From Sanguibacter suarezii NBRC 16159 (GTDB taxonomy: Bacteria; Actinomycetota; Actinomycetes; Actinomycetales; Cellulomonadaceae), in assembly GCF_001552735.1 (NCBI RefSeq), contig NZ_BCRT01000016.1, positions 124,001-188,000 of the forward strand: DNA of 64,000 nt. Reading direction: 5' to 3'. Positions 1-8,008 of the stretch are shown here, one piece after another. Numbering within the stretch: position 1 is the stretch's first letter; every line of letters starts with the position of its first letter. The notes under the pieces are model-generated. The model did no database searches, was not told the DNA's origin, and saw only the letters and a list, made by a program, of their open reading frames with translations. Both the position numbers and the translations under genes were made by a program.

Positions 1-204
1 CACGACCACGAGGTCCGCGTCGGCGCCGGCGAGGTCCGCGGGAGCGGCGAGGACGTCGACGCCCAGGGCGCGGGCCGCCTCGCGGGTGGAGGGGTCAGGG
101 TCCCAGCCGACGACCGCCGTCCCGGTCTCGAGCAGCCGGCGGGCCAGCGACCCGCCGATGAGCCCCAGCCCGAGGACCGCGACCCGGCGCGGGGCGGTGG
201 TCAT
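1..204 (-). CDS. tyrA: Prephenate dehydrogenase, N-terminal fragment (runs off the window)
   Basis: First 68 codons of a Rossmann-fold dehydrogenase; the rest lies beyond the window edge. The N-terminus has a dinucleotide-binding motif (VLGLGLIGGSLA) followed about 20 residues later by an acidic residue in GWDPD, as expected for NAD(P) binding. Its ATG overlaps the pheA stop codon in an ATGA, so the two are translationally coupled. With pheA directly upstream, the best assignment is the tyrosine-branch enzyme that oxidatively decarboxylates prephenate to 4-hydroxyphenylpyruvate. The catalytic domain is not visible, so the substrate is inferred from context. Confidence 0.75.
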   Translation of the reverse strand, partial: MTTAPRRVAVLGLGLIGGSLARRLLETGTAVVGWDPDPSTREAARALGVDVLAAPADLAGADADLVVV

Positions 205-1181
205 GCCCACAGCAGACCGCGTCGCAGCGCGAGCTCGTCGGCCCCGGCCTGGACGCTGCCGGCGGGGACCCGGTCCACCTCGACGGTCTCGTCGAGCTCC
301 CCTCGGGAGGGGAAGACCCCTAGGGTCTTGACCGAGTCGCCGGCCGCGAGCAGCCCCTCCAGGACGCTGCGGACGGAGGCGTCCCACGGTGCGCCGTCGA
401 CGGTGATGATGAAGACGTACTTCGCCTCGAGGGCCTTGATGGGCCGCGTGATGAGGCTGGACATGTTGACGCCGAGGGAGCCGAAGGCGTCGGTGATCCG
501 TGCGAGCACCCCGGGTCCGGTGACGTGCGGGGTGATCGCGAGCATGGTGCGCCAGGTCCCGGCTGCACCCTCGATCGCACCACCGGCCGCGTCGATGCCG
601 CCCTCGACCGCGCTGTCGCGGCTGGCCAGGAGCAGGAACCGGGTACGGGCGCCGTGGAAGTCCTCGACCGAGCGGGTGTGGGTGCGCATCCCGTAGATCT
701 CGCCGCAGATCCGCGGCGCGAGGGCGAGCTGTCCGGGGACGAGGTCGCGGCAGGCGGCCGCGTTGGAGGTCGCCGGCACGGTCGTCAGGGCATGGGCGGT
801 GATGAAGGCCTCGCACTGGGCCAGCCCGTGCGGATGGCTGGAGACCTGGGTGGCGGGGCCGTCGTCGTCGGGCAGGGCGAAGGCGTCGAAGGTGATCGTC
901 ACGAAGGCCTCGTCCACGGCGACGACGTCGCGGGAGGCCACGATCGCGTCGAGGGAGGGGACGACGTAGCCCTCCACGGAGTTCTCGATCGCCACGACGC
1001 CACGGTCGACCTCGCCCGAGGCGACCTGGGCGTAGACGTCAGCCACCGTGCGCAACGGGACGAGCTCGACGGACGGAGCGTCGGGCATGTCGCTCAGGGT
1101 CCGGACCCAGCCCAGCGTCGCCTCGTGCGTGAAGGTGCCCTCCGGGCCGAGGTAGGCCAGCCGCAGGTCAGGCGCGGTCAC
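201..1181 (-). CDS. pheA: Prephenate dehydratase with ACT domain
   Basis: 326 residues, monofunctional type with no chorismate mutase domain. It converts prephenate to phenylpyruvate in phenylalanine synthesis. The N-terminal YLGPEGTF motif (residues 10-17), AIENSVEG (64-71), SSHPHGLAQC and the catalytic T180-R181-F182 are all present. The ACT domain spans roughly 212-290 and should bind phenylalanine for feedback control; it contains the ESR-like region as SSLITRP (241-247). The GTG start is chosen because the family motif begins only nine residues later and because it overlaps the upstream gene's stop as GTGA. Downstream it overlaps tyrA by ATGA. Confidence 0.93.
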   Translation of the reverse strand: MTAPDLRLAYLGPEGTFTHEATLGWVRTLSDMPDAPSVELVPLRTVADVYAQVASGEVDRGVVAIENSVEGYVVPSLDAIVASRDVVAVDEAFVTITFDAFALPDDDGPATQVSSHPHGLAQCEAFITAHALTTVPATSNAAACRDLVPGQLALAPRICGEIYGMRTHTRSVEDFHGARTRFLLLASRDSAVEGGIDAAGGAIEGAAGTWRTMLAITPHVTGPGVLARITDAFGSLGVNMSSLITRPIKALEAKYVFIITVDGAPWDASVRSVLEGLLAAGDSVKTLGVFPSRGELDETVEVDRVPAGSVQAGADELALRRGLLWA

Positions 1182-2038
1182 CGGGCGAAGACCTCGGCGG
1201 ACGCCCACACGGGGGTCAGTGCGTCCGGTCCGGGCAGGAACTCCTGGCCGGCGAGCACCGCGAGCACCCGGTGCTCGACCCCACGGGCCGCGAACTCGGC
1301 GAGCAGGCTCTCCAGGACGGTGGAGTCCGCACAGGTGAAGGAGGTGAGGAAGACGTGCGGCCCGGCCTGAGAGCGCTGGCTGCGCAGGTGCTGCAGGTCG
1401 ATCCCGGTGGCGGCGATGACGCCCAGGGTCTCCTGCAGGGAGCCGCGGTGGTCGTCGCGCGGACCGAAGGCCAGCCACACCTGGGCGGGCCGGTCGAAGC
1501 GGGTGAGCGTCTCGTGGGTCTGCAGCAGGCCGTACCAGATGAGCGGTACCTGTCCCAGGCGCTCGCTGCCCGGCAGCTCCTGGAAGCCGGCGGGGATGGC
1601 CGAGCGCTCGACGACGAGGGTCCCGTGCTCACCGGCGAGGGCGATGCGCTCCTCGAGGGTCGTGGTGGTGGGCACCAGGTGCGGGCTCACGCCCATCGCC
1701 CGGAGCACATGGCGGCAGTCACGCATGCCCGCCTCGTCGACGATCGCGGTGCCGCTGGCCTCGGCGGTCCGTCCCACCCAGGTCCACTGGGAGGGGACGG
1801 CCACAGCCTGCGTGAGCAGCAGGGACCGGTCGCCCGAGAGCAGCAGCCGCTCGAGCTCCGGTGTGGGCTGGGCAGGGTGACCGATGTGCACGACGGCGGA
1901 GAGGTTGGCCATGTTGGCGATCGTGGCGAGGGTGGCCGTGGTGGACCCGAGGTCGAGCAGGATGCCGTCACCCCACCCGCCTGTCTCGGCTGCCAGCCGT
2001 GCGTGGGGGCCGGACTCGCGCGCGCTCTTGCCGAGCAT
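1178..2038 (-). CDS. Degenerate prephenate dehydratase-like protein with ACT domain
   Basis: 286 residues, just upstream of and overlapping pheA. The C-terminal part (about 187-265) reads as an ACT domain with the DHRGSL...GI start typical of PheA proteins, and a T179-R180-F181 triplet sits just before it, as in pheA. The N-terminal half is poorly conserved: the LGPEGTF signature is replaced by LGSTTAT (30-36), and no ENS motif is visible. A good Shine-Dalgarno (GGAGAG) precedes the ATG. It could be a regulatory or structural paralog that partners PheA, or an enzyme of changed specificity. Membership in the PheA superfamily is inferred from motif order; the function is unknown. Confidence 0.6.
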   Translation of the reverse strand: MLGKSARESGPHARLAAETGGWGDGILLDLGSTTATLATIANMANLSAVVHIGHPAQPTPELERLLLSGDRSLLLTQAVAVPSQWTWVGRTAEASGTAIVDEAGMRDCRHVLRAMGVSPHLVPTTTTLEERIALAGEHGTLVVERSAIPAGFQELPGSERLGQVPLIWYGLLQTHETLTRFDRPAQVWLAFGPRDDHRGSLQETLGVIAATGIDLQHLRSQRSQAGPHVFLTSFTCADSTVLESLLAEFAARGVEHRVLAVLAGQEFLPGPDALTPVWASAEVFAR

Positions 2039-2099
2039 GGGTTTCTCTCCTCAGGTGGACGGGGCGGTCGATCGCAGGACTGATGCTAGCCGCAGCGCT

Positions 2100-4094
2100 C
2101 TAACCGTCGCAGACGACGGCGTTCTGTGGACGGTAACGCCACTTGTTCGTCTCGTTGATGACCTCTTCGCCGGTCGCGGTGATCGTCACCTTCCGCCACA
2201 CCGAGATGGTGAACCCGGCGCCGCCCGAGGACTGCGGGGCGCAGCTCGGACCGGAGCGGTGCTCGGTCGTGGGCGCCACGATCGCGGTCTTGTCGCTCGA
2301 GCCAGCCTTGACCGTGTAGTACGGGGTGCTCCACGCGGCGACGTGCAGCTGTCCGTCCGCGATCCAGGACTGCAGCAGCACGCCATATGGGGAGTCGTTG
2401 CGCCACCGCATGTCGATCTGACCGTCGTAGAGGGTCGCCTCGCGGCCTGCGGGATACCGGGTGAAGTAGTAGCTGTGGGGCTGGTGCTCGACGTCGACCA
2501 TGCCGGCTTCGAAGCCCACGTTGTAGGTCGTGGTGGACATCTGGGAGAGGCCGCCGCCCACGCCGTCGACGATGTTCCCGTTGACGATGATGTGCGCTTC
2601 CTTGTAGCCGTTCTCCCGGGTGAACGGGCCGATGGCCTCGGTCAGGGAGAAGGTCTCGCCGGGCTTGACGAGGACGCCGGTGACCTTCTCAGCGGCGATC
2701 CGCAGGTTCTCGGTGCGGTCGGCCTCGTTGGTCAGCGGGGTGGCGAACTCGGCGACCTTGGTCGTCACACCGAGCGCCTCGAGCGCCTCGGTGGTCTGGG
2801 AAGGGTCGCTTGCGACGAGCTCGACGGCCGCGGTCCGGTCGTCGGAGAGAGCGGCCTTCTGCACGGCCTCGGCCAGGTCGGCCGGGTCCAGGGTGGTGCC
2901 CGGGACCCCAGGCTGGATCGTCGGGGTGCCGTCGACGAAGACGAAGGTCGCGTCGGAGGAGTTGGCGAGCAGGGTGGTGGTGCGGTCGACGACGTCCTGC
3001 ACCAGCTTGGTGCCGTCGAAGGCCAGGACGAGGTCGCCGTCTGTGGGGGTGAAGGTCGCGGCGGCGGCGAGGGCGGTCACCGGCAGCTCCGCGACCTGGT
3101 CGGCGACGGTCACCGAGACCGACGACTGGGCGATCTGCTGGGCCTGGGCGAAGGCGAGGTCCGTCTCCTCCTGGGTGATGTCCGGCTCGACGCTCGTGGT
3201 GGGCAGGTCGAGCGGACGAGCGGCAGAGAGCCAGCCCGCGAGGATGTCGGCCTGGGCCTCGTCCTCCTCCAGCGCGGACCCGTCCACTGCCTCGGTCTGC
3301 ACCGCGGCGCCGTCCACGAAGCCGACCGTGCCGCTGGTCGCGGGCACGCTCAGGTCAGCGGCGAGGGCCTCGGTCGCGGCGTCGAACTTCGCCTCGTCGA
3401 CGACGGTGACGGGCTCGACCGTCTCGCCGCCGGAGATCTGAGCCAGCAGGTGCCCGGGCGCGAGGGTGAAGTCGGTGAGTCCCTCGATGGTCGCCTCCGC
3501 GTCGAAGGTGAGCCCTGCGGCCACCGGGTCGATCGTGGTGGCGGCCTCGCCGGCGGTCACCGGGACCGGAGCGGTGGCGATCCCGCCGAGCTCGGTCTGC
3601 AGCCGGGCGACGGCGTCCTCGGAGGACAGCCCACCGATCTCGACGCCGGCCACCGTGGTGCCGCGCGGGATGCGGTCAGCGAAGTACCACTGCGCGCCCA
3701 GGTAGGCACCCACAGCGACGACGACGCCGATCCCGGTCCACAGCAGGACCTTGGGCCAGCGGCGGGAGGACTCCTCGGTGTCGAAGTCGGACAACGGAGA
3801 CCCGGGCTTGTCCGGCGGGGTGGCAGCTGCGACACCTGCAGGCGGGGTCGAGGCAGGCTTGGCGGCAGAGGCCGGGGTGGAGGCCGGAGTGGATGACGCG
3901 GTGCTCTCGTCGCCCGACGTGTCGTCAGCCTTCGGAGTGCTGGCGCCCTCGACGGGAGGACGCTGCAGGACGGGATAGCTCAGTCCCTGGACTGCGATCC
4001 CGGAGGGCGTCCGCTGGACCTTCGCTGCGCCGGTGCTCGGGCGCGGTGTCGGGGTCTGCGGAACCGGAGTCGTCTCGTCGGAACTGCTGGTCAT
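2100..4094 (-). CDS. VanW family protein with peptidoglycan-binding-type domain, membrane anchored
   Basis: 664 residues. A Pro/Ala/Thr-rich cytoplasmic N-terminus of about 110 residues leads to one transmembrane helix (around 113-133), then a long extracellular part. The helix is followed by GTTVAGVEIGGLSSEDA, typical of the PG_binding_4-like domains that precede VanW in YoaR-type proteins. The VanW domain lies around 475-605, with GETFSLTEAIGPFT, GGGLSQMSTTTYN and HQPHSYYFTRYPAGREAT. The C-terminus has a paired-cysteine tail (GPSCAP and VVCDG). VanW domains occur in some vancomycin-resistance clusters but their activity is not settled. A cell-envelope role is likely. GGAG lies seven bases before the ATG. 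Confidence 0.85.
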   Translation of the reverse strand: MTSSSDETTPVPQTPTPRPSTGAAKVQRTPSGIAVQGLSYPVLQRPPVEGASTPKADDTSGDESTASSTPASTPASAAKPASTPPAGVAAATPPDKPGSPLSDFDTEESSRRWPKVLLWTGIGVVVAVGAYLGAQWYFADRIPRGTTVAGVEIGGLSSEDAVARLQTELGGIATAPVPVTAGEAATTIDPVAAGLTFDAEATIEGLTDFTLAPGHLLAQISGGETVEPVTVVDEAKFDAATEALAADLSVPATSGTVGFVDGAAVQTEAVDGSALEEDEAQADILAGWLSAARPLDLPTTSVEPDITQEETDLAFAQAQQIAQSSVSVTVADQVAELPVTALAAAATFTPTDGDLVLAFDGTKLVQDVVDRTTTLLANSSDATFVFVDGTPTIQPGVPGTTLDPADLAEAVQKAALSDDRTAAVELVASDPSQTTEALEALGVTTKVAEFATPLTNEADRTENLRIAAEKVTGVLVKPGETFSLTEAIGPFTRENGYKEAHIIVNGNIVDGVGGGLSQMSTTTYNVGFEAGMVDVEHQPHSYYFTRYPAGREATLYDGQIDMRWRNDSPYGVLLQSWIADGQLHVAAWSTPYYTVKAGSSDKTAIVAPTTEHRSGPSCAPQSSGGAGFTISVWRKVTITATGEEVINETNKWRYRPQNAVVCDG

Positions 4095-4221
4095 CTAGTC
4101 GCTCCACTCGCGAAAAAGGCCGGGGTCATGCCCCGTGGACAGCGTTGGATGCGGTTGCCCCCGCACGGTCAGTGTACGTCGCTCCACCCCAGCCCCTACC
4201 ACGCCGTCGAGGTGTGGTCGT

Positions 4222-4638
4222 TCAGTCGCTGAACCACGACCGCGGTGCGAAGGCCGCGACCCCGATCATGACCATCCCACCGATCATCCAGACGTAGCTG
4301 ATGGGCTGCGCGGGCATGATGACGTCCCCGCCCGGACCCTGCGCGGCGAAGAGCTGGACCACGACGAACCAGCCGATCGCGTACGGGACGAGCCCGCCTC
4401 CCCCGAGCCATGCCCGGACCAGCACCCCGGCCACGGCCACGGTGATCAGGGCCACGACGAGGATCCACGGCATCCACTGCCGGTGCATGACCGTCCCCAC
4501 CAGCCCGACCACGGCACCGAGCAGGCCTGCGCACAGGTACCAGACGATCAGGATGGGACGGAACCCTGCCGGTGCGGGGTGCGGCTGTCGCGGCGCGTGC
4601 TGCGGAGAGGACGGCTGGGCGAGGTACGGGTCAGACAT
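4222..4638 (-). CDS. Small integral membrane protein next to mshB (possibly DUF6113)
   Basis: 138 residues with a Pro/Gln-rich N-terminal tail of about 28 residues and four hydrophobic stretches that look like transmembrane helices. The ATG at 4638 is preferred over a start 16 codons upstream because a TACCGT -10-like hexamer ends seven bases before it, which fits a leaderless transcript. It follows mshB on the same strand with a 64-base gap. Small proteins of this kind often sit beside mshB in actinobacteria, and DUF6113 is the family I would test first. No enzymatic motif is visible. Confidence 0.65.
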   Translation of the reverse strand: MSDPYLAQPSSPQHAPRQPHPAPAGFRPILIVWYLCAGLLGAVVGLVGTVMHRQWMPWILVVALITVAVAGVLVRAWLGGGGLVPYAIGWFVVVQLFAAQGPGGDVIMPAQPISYVWMIGGMVMIGVAAFAPRSWFSD

Positions 4639-4702
4639 ACCCCAGACGGTACCGCCCTCTCCTGACAATCCTCTGAGCCGGTCCACCTCGGACCTCTCGC
4701 CG

Positions 4703-5701
4703 TCAGGCTGTGGGGGCGCTGGCGTAGTGCTCGTGCGTGAGCCAGGGCACCAGCACGTCGTTGCTCAGCGCGTACCACCCGGCGAGCTCAGCCTCGTCAC
4801 CGCCGTCGAGCCGGTGGATCCAGTGGACCTGGGTCGCATGCGCTCTCAGGGCCCCGTCGACCCGGTCGAGCACCGGACGGGTGTCGATGGTGGCAACAAC
4901 GGGCAGCCCCGCGGTGGCCGCGGCCGGCAGCGGGCTGTCGGGGCCGGCGTCGGGCAGGGCGGCCGTCGAGGACTGGGCCAGCAGCGTGGCCAGGCTCCCC
5001 GCGCGCTGGCTCGCCGCGTGCAGCGCGGCGCGTGAGCTCCGCACCAGGTGAGCCGGGATGACGGCCCACCACACGTCGTCGGGCACGTGGCCGGGACGTG
5101 AGGAGGAGGCGTGGGCAGCCAGCTCGAGGGCATGCATGGTGATCTCGTGAGCCCGCACGTGGTCGGGGTGGCCATAGCCGCCCCCGGGCTCGTAGGTCAC
5201 CACGACCGCCGGGCGCAGCTCGCGGATGAGCTCTGCCAGGGCAGCGGCCGCCTGCTCGAGCGGGGCGGCCACGAGGGCGCGGGGAGGGACGTCGGCGGCG
5301 GCGCCGGCCTGTCCCCCGGCAGCGCCGACCCACGCCATGCCGGAGTCCTCGTACCGCACCTGCTCCCCCTCCTGGGCCGCGGACTGCGCGCTGGAGACGA
5401 GCTGGTCGAGGTAGTGATGGTCGGTCACGCCCAGCGCGGCCAGCGCTGCGGCGAGCTCGCCCTCGCGGTGCGCCGCCAGCGCGGGGCCGTCCCCCTCGAG
5501 GTGAGCCAGCTCGTCGCCGATGACCTCGCCCCGCTCGCCGCGGGTGCACGTCACCAGGGTGACGGGCTGGCCAGCGGCCGCCCAGGTGGCGAGCAGCCCG
5601 CCGGTGGCGAGGGTCTCGTCGTCGGGGTGGGCGTGCACGGCAAGCAGCGGACCGGCAGGAAGGGAGGCTTCGGTGATCATCACGGATCTATCTTCGTCCA
5701 T
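4703..5701 (-). CDS. mshB: Mycothiol biosynthesis deacetylase MshB-like
   Basis: 332 residues of the LmbE/PIG-L fold. It is predicted to remove the acetyl group from GlcNAc-inositol, the second step of mycothiol synthesis. The zinc motif AVHAHPDDE lies near the N-terminus and the distal histidine motif GYGHPDHVRAHE is present; SGMAWVG matches the MshB subgroup better than the amide hydrolase Mca. The start at 5701 is chosen because GAGGGG stands eight bases upstream; a later ATG at 5680 lacks such a site. A 38-base palindrome upstream separates it from typA, so it probably has its own promoter. Mca is the main alternative identity. Confidence 0.85.
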   Translation of the reverse strand: MDEDRSVMITEASLPAGPLLAVHAHPDDETLATGGLLATWAAAGQPVTLVTCTRGERGEVIGDELAHLEGDGPALAAHREGELAAALAALGVTDHHYLDQLVSSAQSAAQEGEQVRYEDSGMAWVGAAGGQAGAAADVPPRALVAAPLEQAAAALAELIRELRPAVVVTYEPGGGYGHPDHVRAHEITMHALELAAHASSSRPGHVPDDVWWAVIPAHLVRSSRAALHAASQRAGSLATLLAQSSTAALPDAGPDSPLPAAATAGLPVVATIDTRPVLDRVDGALRAHATQVHWIHRLDGGDEAELAGWYALSNDVLVPWLTHEHYASAPTA

Positions 5702-5720
5702 CACCGGCGCCCCTCGGAGA

Positions 5721-5758
5721 CGACGACGGCCACCAGGCATGCCTGGTGGCCGTCGTCG
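5721..5758 (-). terminator. Perfect 38-base palindrome after typA
   Basis: Two 18-base arms (CGACGACGGCCACCAGGC and its complement) around a central AT. It lies 36 bases beyond the typA stop and ends 19 bases before the mshB start. There is no T-run, so it resembles the U-less terminators of actinobacteria. As the arms almost touch, it would fold as a hairpin with an opened centre or extrude as a cruciform. Confidence 0.75.
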
Positions 5759-5793
5759 CGAGCCGGTGGGCTCAGGTGCTGATCAGGGGGTGA

Positions 5794-7704
5794 TCAGTTC
5801 TTCTTCGTGCGGGAGAAGGCACGGGCACGCTCGGACTGGTCGAGGATGACCTTGCGGATGCGCACGACCTCCGGGGTGACCTCGACGCACTCGTCCTCGC
5901 GGGCGAACTCGAGGGACTCCTCGAGGGTGAGGTGCTTCGGCGGGGTGAGGTTCTCGAACGTGTCGCTGCTCGCAGCGCGCATGTTCGTGAGCTTCTTCTC
6001 CTTGGTGATGTTGACGTCCATGTCCTCGTTGCGAGCGTTCTCGCCGACGATCATGCCCTCGTAGACCTCCTGGGTGGGGTCGACGAAGAAGGAGCCGCGC
6101 TCCTGCAGGTTGATCATCGCGAAGGGGGTGACGACGCCAGCGCGGTCGGCCACGAGCGAACCGTTGACACGGGTCTCGATCGGACCGGCCCACGGCTCGA
6201 AGCCCTCGGCGATCGAGGAGGCGATGCCGGTTCCACGCGTGTCCGTGAGGAAGCGCGTGCGGAAGCCGATGAGGCCACGGACGGGGACGACGAACTCCAT
6301 GCGGACCCAGCCGGTCCCGTGGTTCGACATGGTCTCCATGCGGCCCTTGCGCTGCGCCATGAGCTGCGTGACGTTGCCGAGGTACTCCTCGGGGACGTCG
6401 ATGGTCATGCGGTCGGTCGGCTCGTGGACCTTGCCGTCGATGAGCTTGGTGACGACCTGCGGCTTGCCGACGGTCAGCTCGAAGCCTTCGCGACGCATCT
6501 GCTCGACGAGGATCGCGAGAGCGAGCTCTCCACGGCCCTGGACCTCCCAGGCGTCGGGACGCTCGGTCGGCAGGACGCGGAGCGAGACGTTACCGATGAG
6601 CTCCTTGTCGAGGCGGTCCTTGACCTGGCGAGCGGTGACCTTGTGGCCCTTGCCGCCCTTGCCCGCGAGGGGCGAGGTGTTGATACCGATGGTCATGGAG
6701 ATCGCCGGGTCGTCGACCGTGATGAGCGGCAGCGGACGCGGGTCGTCAGGGTCCGTGAGGGTCTCACCGATGGTGATGTCCTCGATGCCGGCGACGGCGA
6801 CGATGTCACCGGGGCCCGCGGACTCGGTGGGGACGCGGGAGAGCGCCTTCGTCTCGAGCAGCTCGGTGATCTTGACGTTCTGCAGCGTGCCGTCGGCACG
6901 TGCCCAGGCCACGGTCTGACCCTTGTTGATCGTGCCGTTGAAGATGCGCAGCAGCGCGAGACGGCCCAGGAACGGCGACGCGTCGAGGTTGGTGACGTGC
7001 GCCTGCAGCGGGGCGTCCTCGTCGTAGGTGGGCGCCGGGATCTTCTCGAGGATGGTCCGGAACAGCGGCTCCAGGTCCTCGGAGTCGGGGACGGTGCCGT
7101 CGGCGGGCTGGTTGAGCGAGGCGCGACGGACCTTGGCGGCCGCGTACACGACCGGCATGTCGAGGATCGAGTCGAGGTCGAGGTCGGGGACCTCGTCGGC
7201 CAGGTCGCTCGCGAGACCCAGCAGCAGGTCGGTCGCCTCGGCGACGACCTCTTCGATGCGGGAGTCGGGGCGGTCGGTCTTGTTCACCACGAGGATCACG
7301 GGGAGCTTGGCGACGAGCGCCTTGCGGAGCACGAAGCGCGTCTGGGGCAGCGGGCCCTCGGAAGCGTCGACGACGAGGGCGACACCGTCGACCATGGACA
7401 GGCCGCGCTCGACCTCGCCACCGAAGTCGGCGTGGCCGGGGGTGTCGATCACGTTGATGGTGATGCCCTCGGGGTGGCCGAACTCAGCCGCAGCGGGACC
7501 GGTGTAGTGGACTGCGGTGTTCTTCGCGAGAATGGTGATGCCCTTCTCGCGCTCGAGGTCACCGGAGTCCATCGCACGTTCGTCGACGTGTGCGTGTGCG
7601 CCGAAAGCGCCGGACTGGTGCAACATCGCGTCGACAAGGGTCGTCTTGCCGTGGTCGACGTGGGCGACGATCGCGACGTTACGCAGGTCGGAGCGCACAG
7701 ACAT
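5794..7704 (-). CDS. typA: Ribosome-associated translational GTPase TypA/BipA
   Basis: 636 residues. TypA is an EF-G-like GTPase that binds 70S ribosomes and supports large-subunit assembly and growth under stress such as cold. G1 is AHVDHGKTT, the switch II motif is DTPGHADF and G4 is NKTD; the EF-G-like domains and the TypA-specific C-terminal domain follow. The ATG at 7704 gives the conserved beginning MSVRSDLRNVAIV; an in-frame ATG at 7716 is also possible and neither has a strong Shine-Dalgarno. The gene stands alone, with a long upstream region and a strong hairpin at its end. Confidence 0.97.
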   Translation of the reverse strand: MSVRSDLRNVAIVAHVDHGKTTLVDAMLHQSGAFGAHAHVDERAMDSGDLEREKGITILAKNTAVHYTGPAAAEFGHPEGITINVIDTPGHADFGGEVERGLSMVDGVALVVDASEGPLPQTRFVLRKALVAKLPVILVVNKTDRPDSRIEEVVAEATDLLLGLASDLADEVPDLDLDSILDMPVVYAAAKVRRASLNQPADGTVPDSEDLEPLFRTILEKIPAPTYDEDAPLQAHVTNLDASPFLGRLALLRIFNGTINKGQTVAWARADGTLQNVKITELLETKALSRVPTESAGPGDIVAVAGIEDITIGETLTDPDDPRPLPLITVDDPAISMTIGINTSPLAGKGGKGHKVTARQVKDRLDKELIGNVSLRVLPTERPDAWEVQGRGELALAILVEQMRREGFELTVGKPQVVTKLIDGKVHEPTDRMTIDVPEEYLGNVTQLMAQRKGRMETMSNHGTGWVRMEFVVPVRGLIGFRTRFLTDTRGTGIASSIAEGFEPWAGPIETRVNGSLVADRAGVVTPFAMINLQERGSFFVDPTQEVYEGMIVGENARNEDMDVNITKEKKLTNMRAASSDTFENLTPPKHLTLEESLEFAREDECVEVTPEVVRIRKVILDQSERARAFSRTKKN

Positions 7705-7941
7705 AGAGAAACTCATTTCACAGTGTGAGAAGGAACGGGGCACCGCGTGCAAGCACGCAGTTGATCACCCAGTGGTCACGCGTCATTGGCTCGGCTCGAA
7801 GCACGCGTGCTGGCACGCGTGGAGCACAAATCGGCACATGGACGACGTTGACCTATGCAATTGTACCTCACGCCGCGGACTCGTCGACTGCGAGCCGGCG
7901 ACCGGCGCTGCCGCAGCGGCACCACAGGCCTCCCACCACGC
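7705..7941 (-). promoter_or_regulatory. typA upstream region with repeated CACGCGTG palindromes
   Basis: Gene-free stretch upstream of typA. It holds two copies of GCACGCGTG at 7801-7809 and 7813-7821 (12-base period), each containing the palindrome CACGCGTG, and a further inverted repeat GCGTGC-AA-GCACGC at 7745-7758. On the minus strand a TACAAT that could serve as a -10 box lies near 7868, which would leave a leader of about 150 bases. Such a leader could fold; a role in cold or stress control of typA is only a suggestion. Confidence 0.4.
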
Positions 7942-7975
7942 ACGACGCCCGCGACCTGGAGGTCGCGGGCGTCGT
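7942..7975 (-). terminator. Hairpin after the peptide-importer operon
   Basis: Perfect 15-base stem (ACGACGCCCGCGACC) with a TGGA loop, 34 bases after the stop of the fused ATPase gene. No T-run follows. It is the only strong hairpin between this operon and the typA upstream region. Confidence 0.85.
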
Positions 7976-8008
7976 AGACGGGGTGCAGCGTGTCAGCGCT
8001 GGAGCAGG

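Noticed and set aside
1884-3896. A 670-codon open frame on the plus strand opposite the VanW gene
   Set aside because: It is a GC-rich shadow of the real minus-strand gene, with Gly/Val/Asp-biased sequence and no domain; the VanW and membrane-helix motifs are on the other strand.
7800-7825. Tandem GCACGCGTG repeats as a CRISPR or replication repeat
   Set aside because: Only two copies, short unit and no spacers or partner genes; treated as leader or regulatory sequence.
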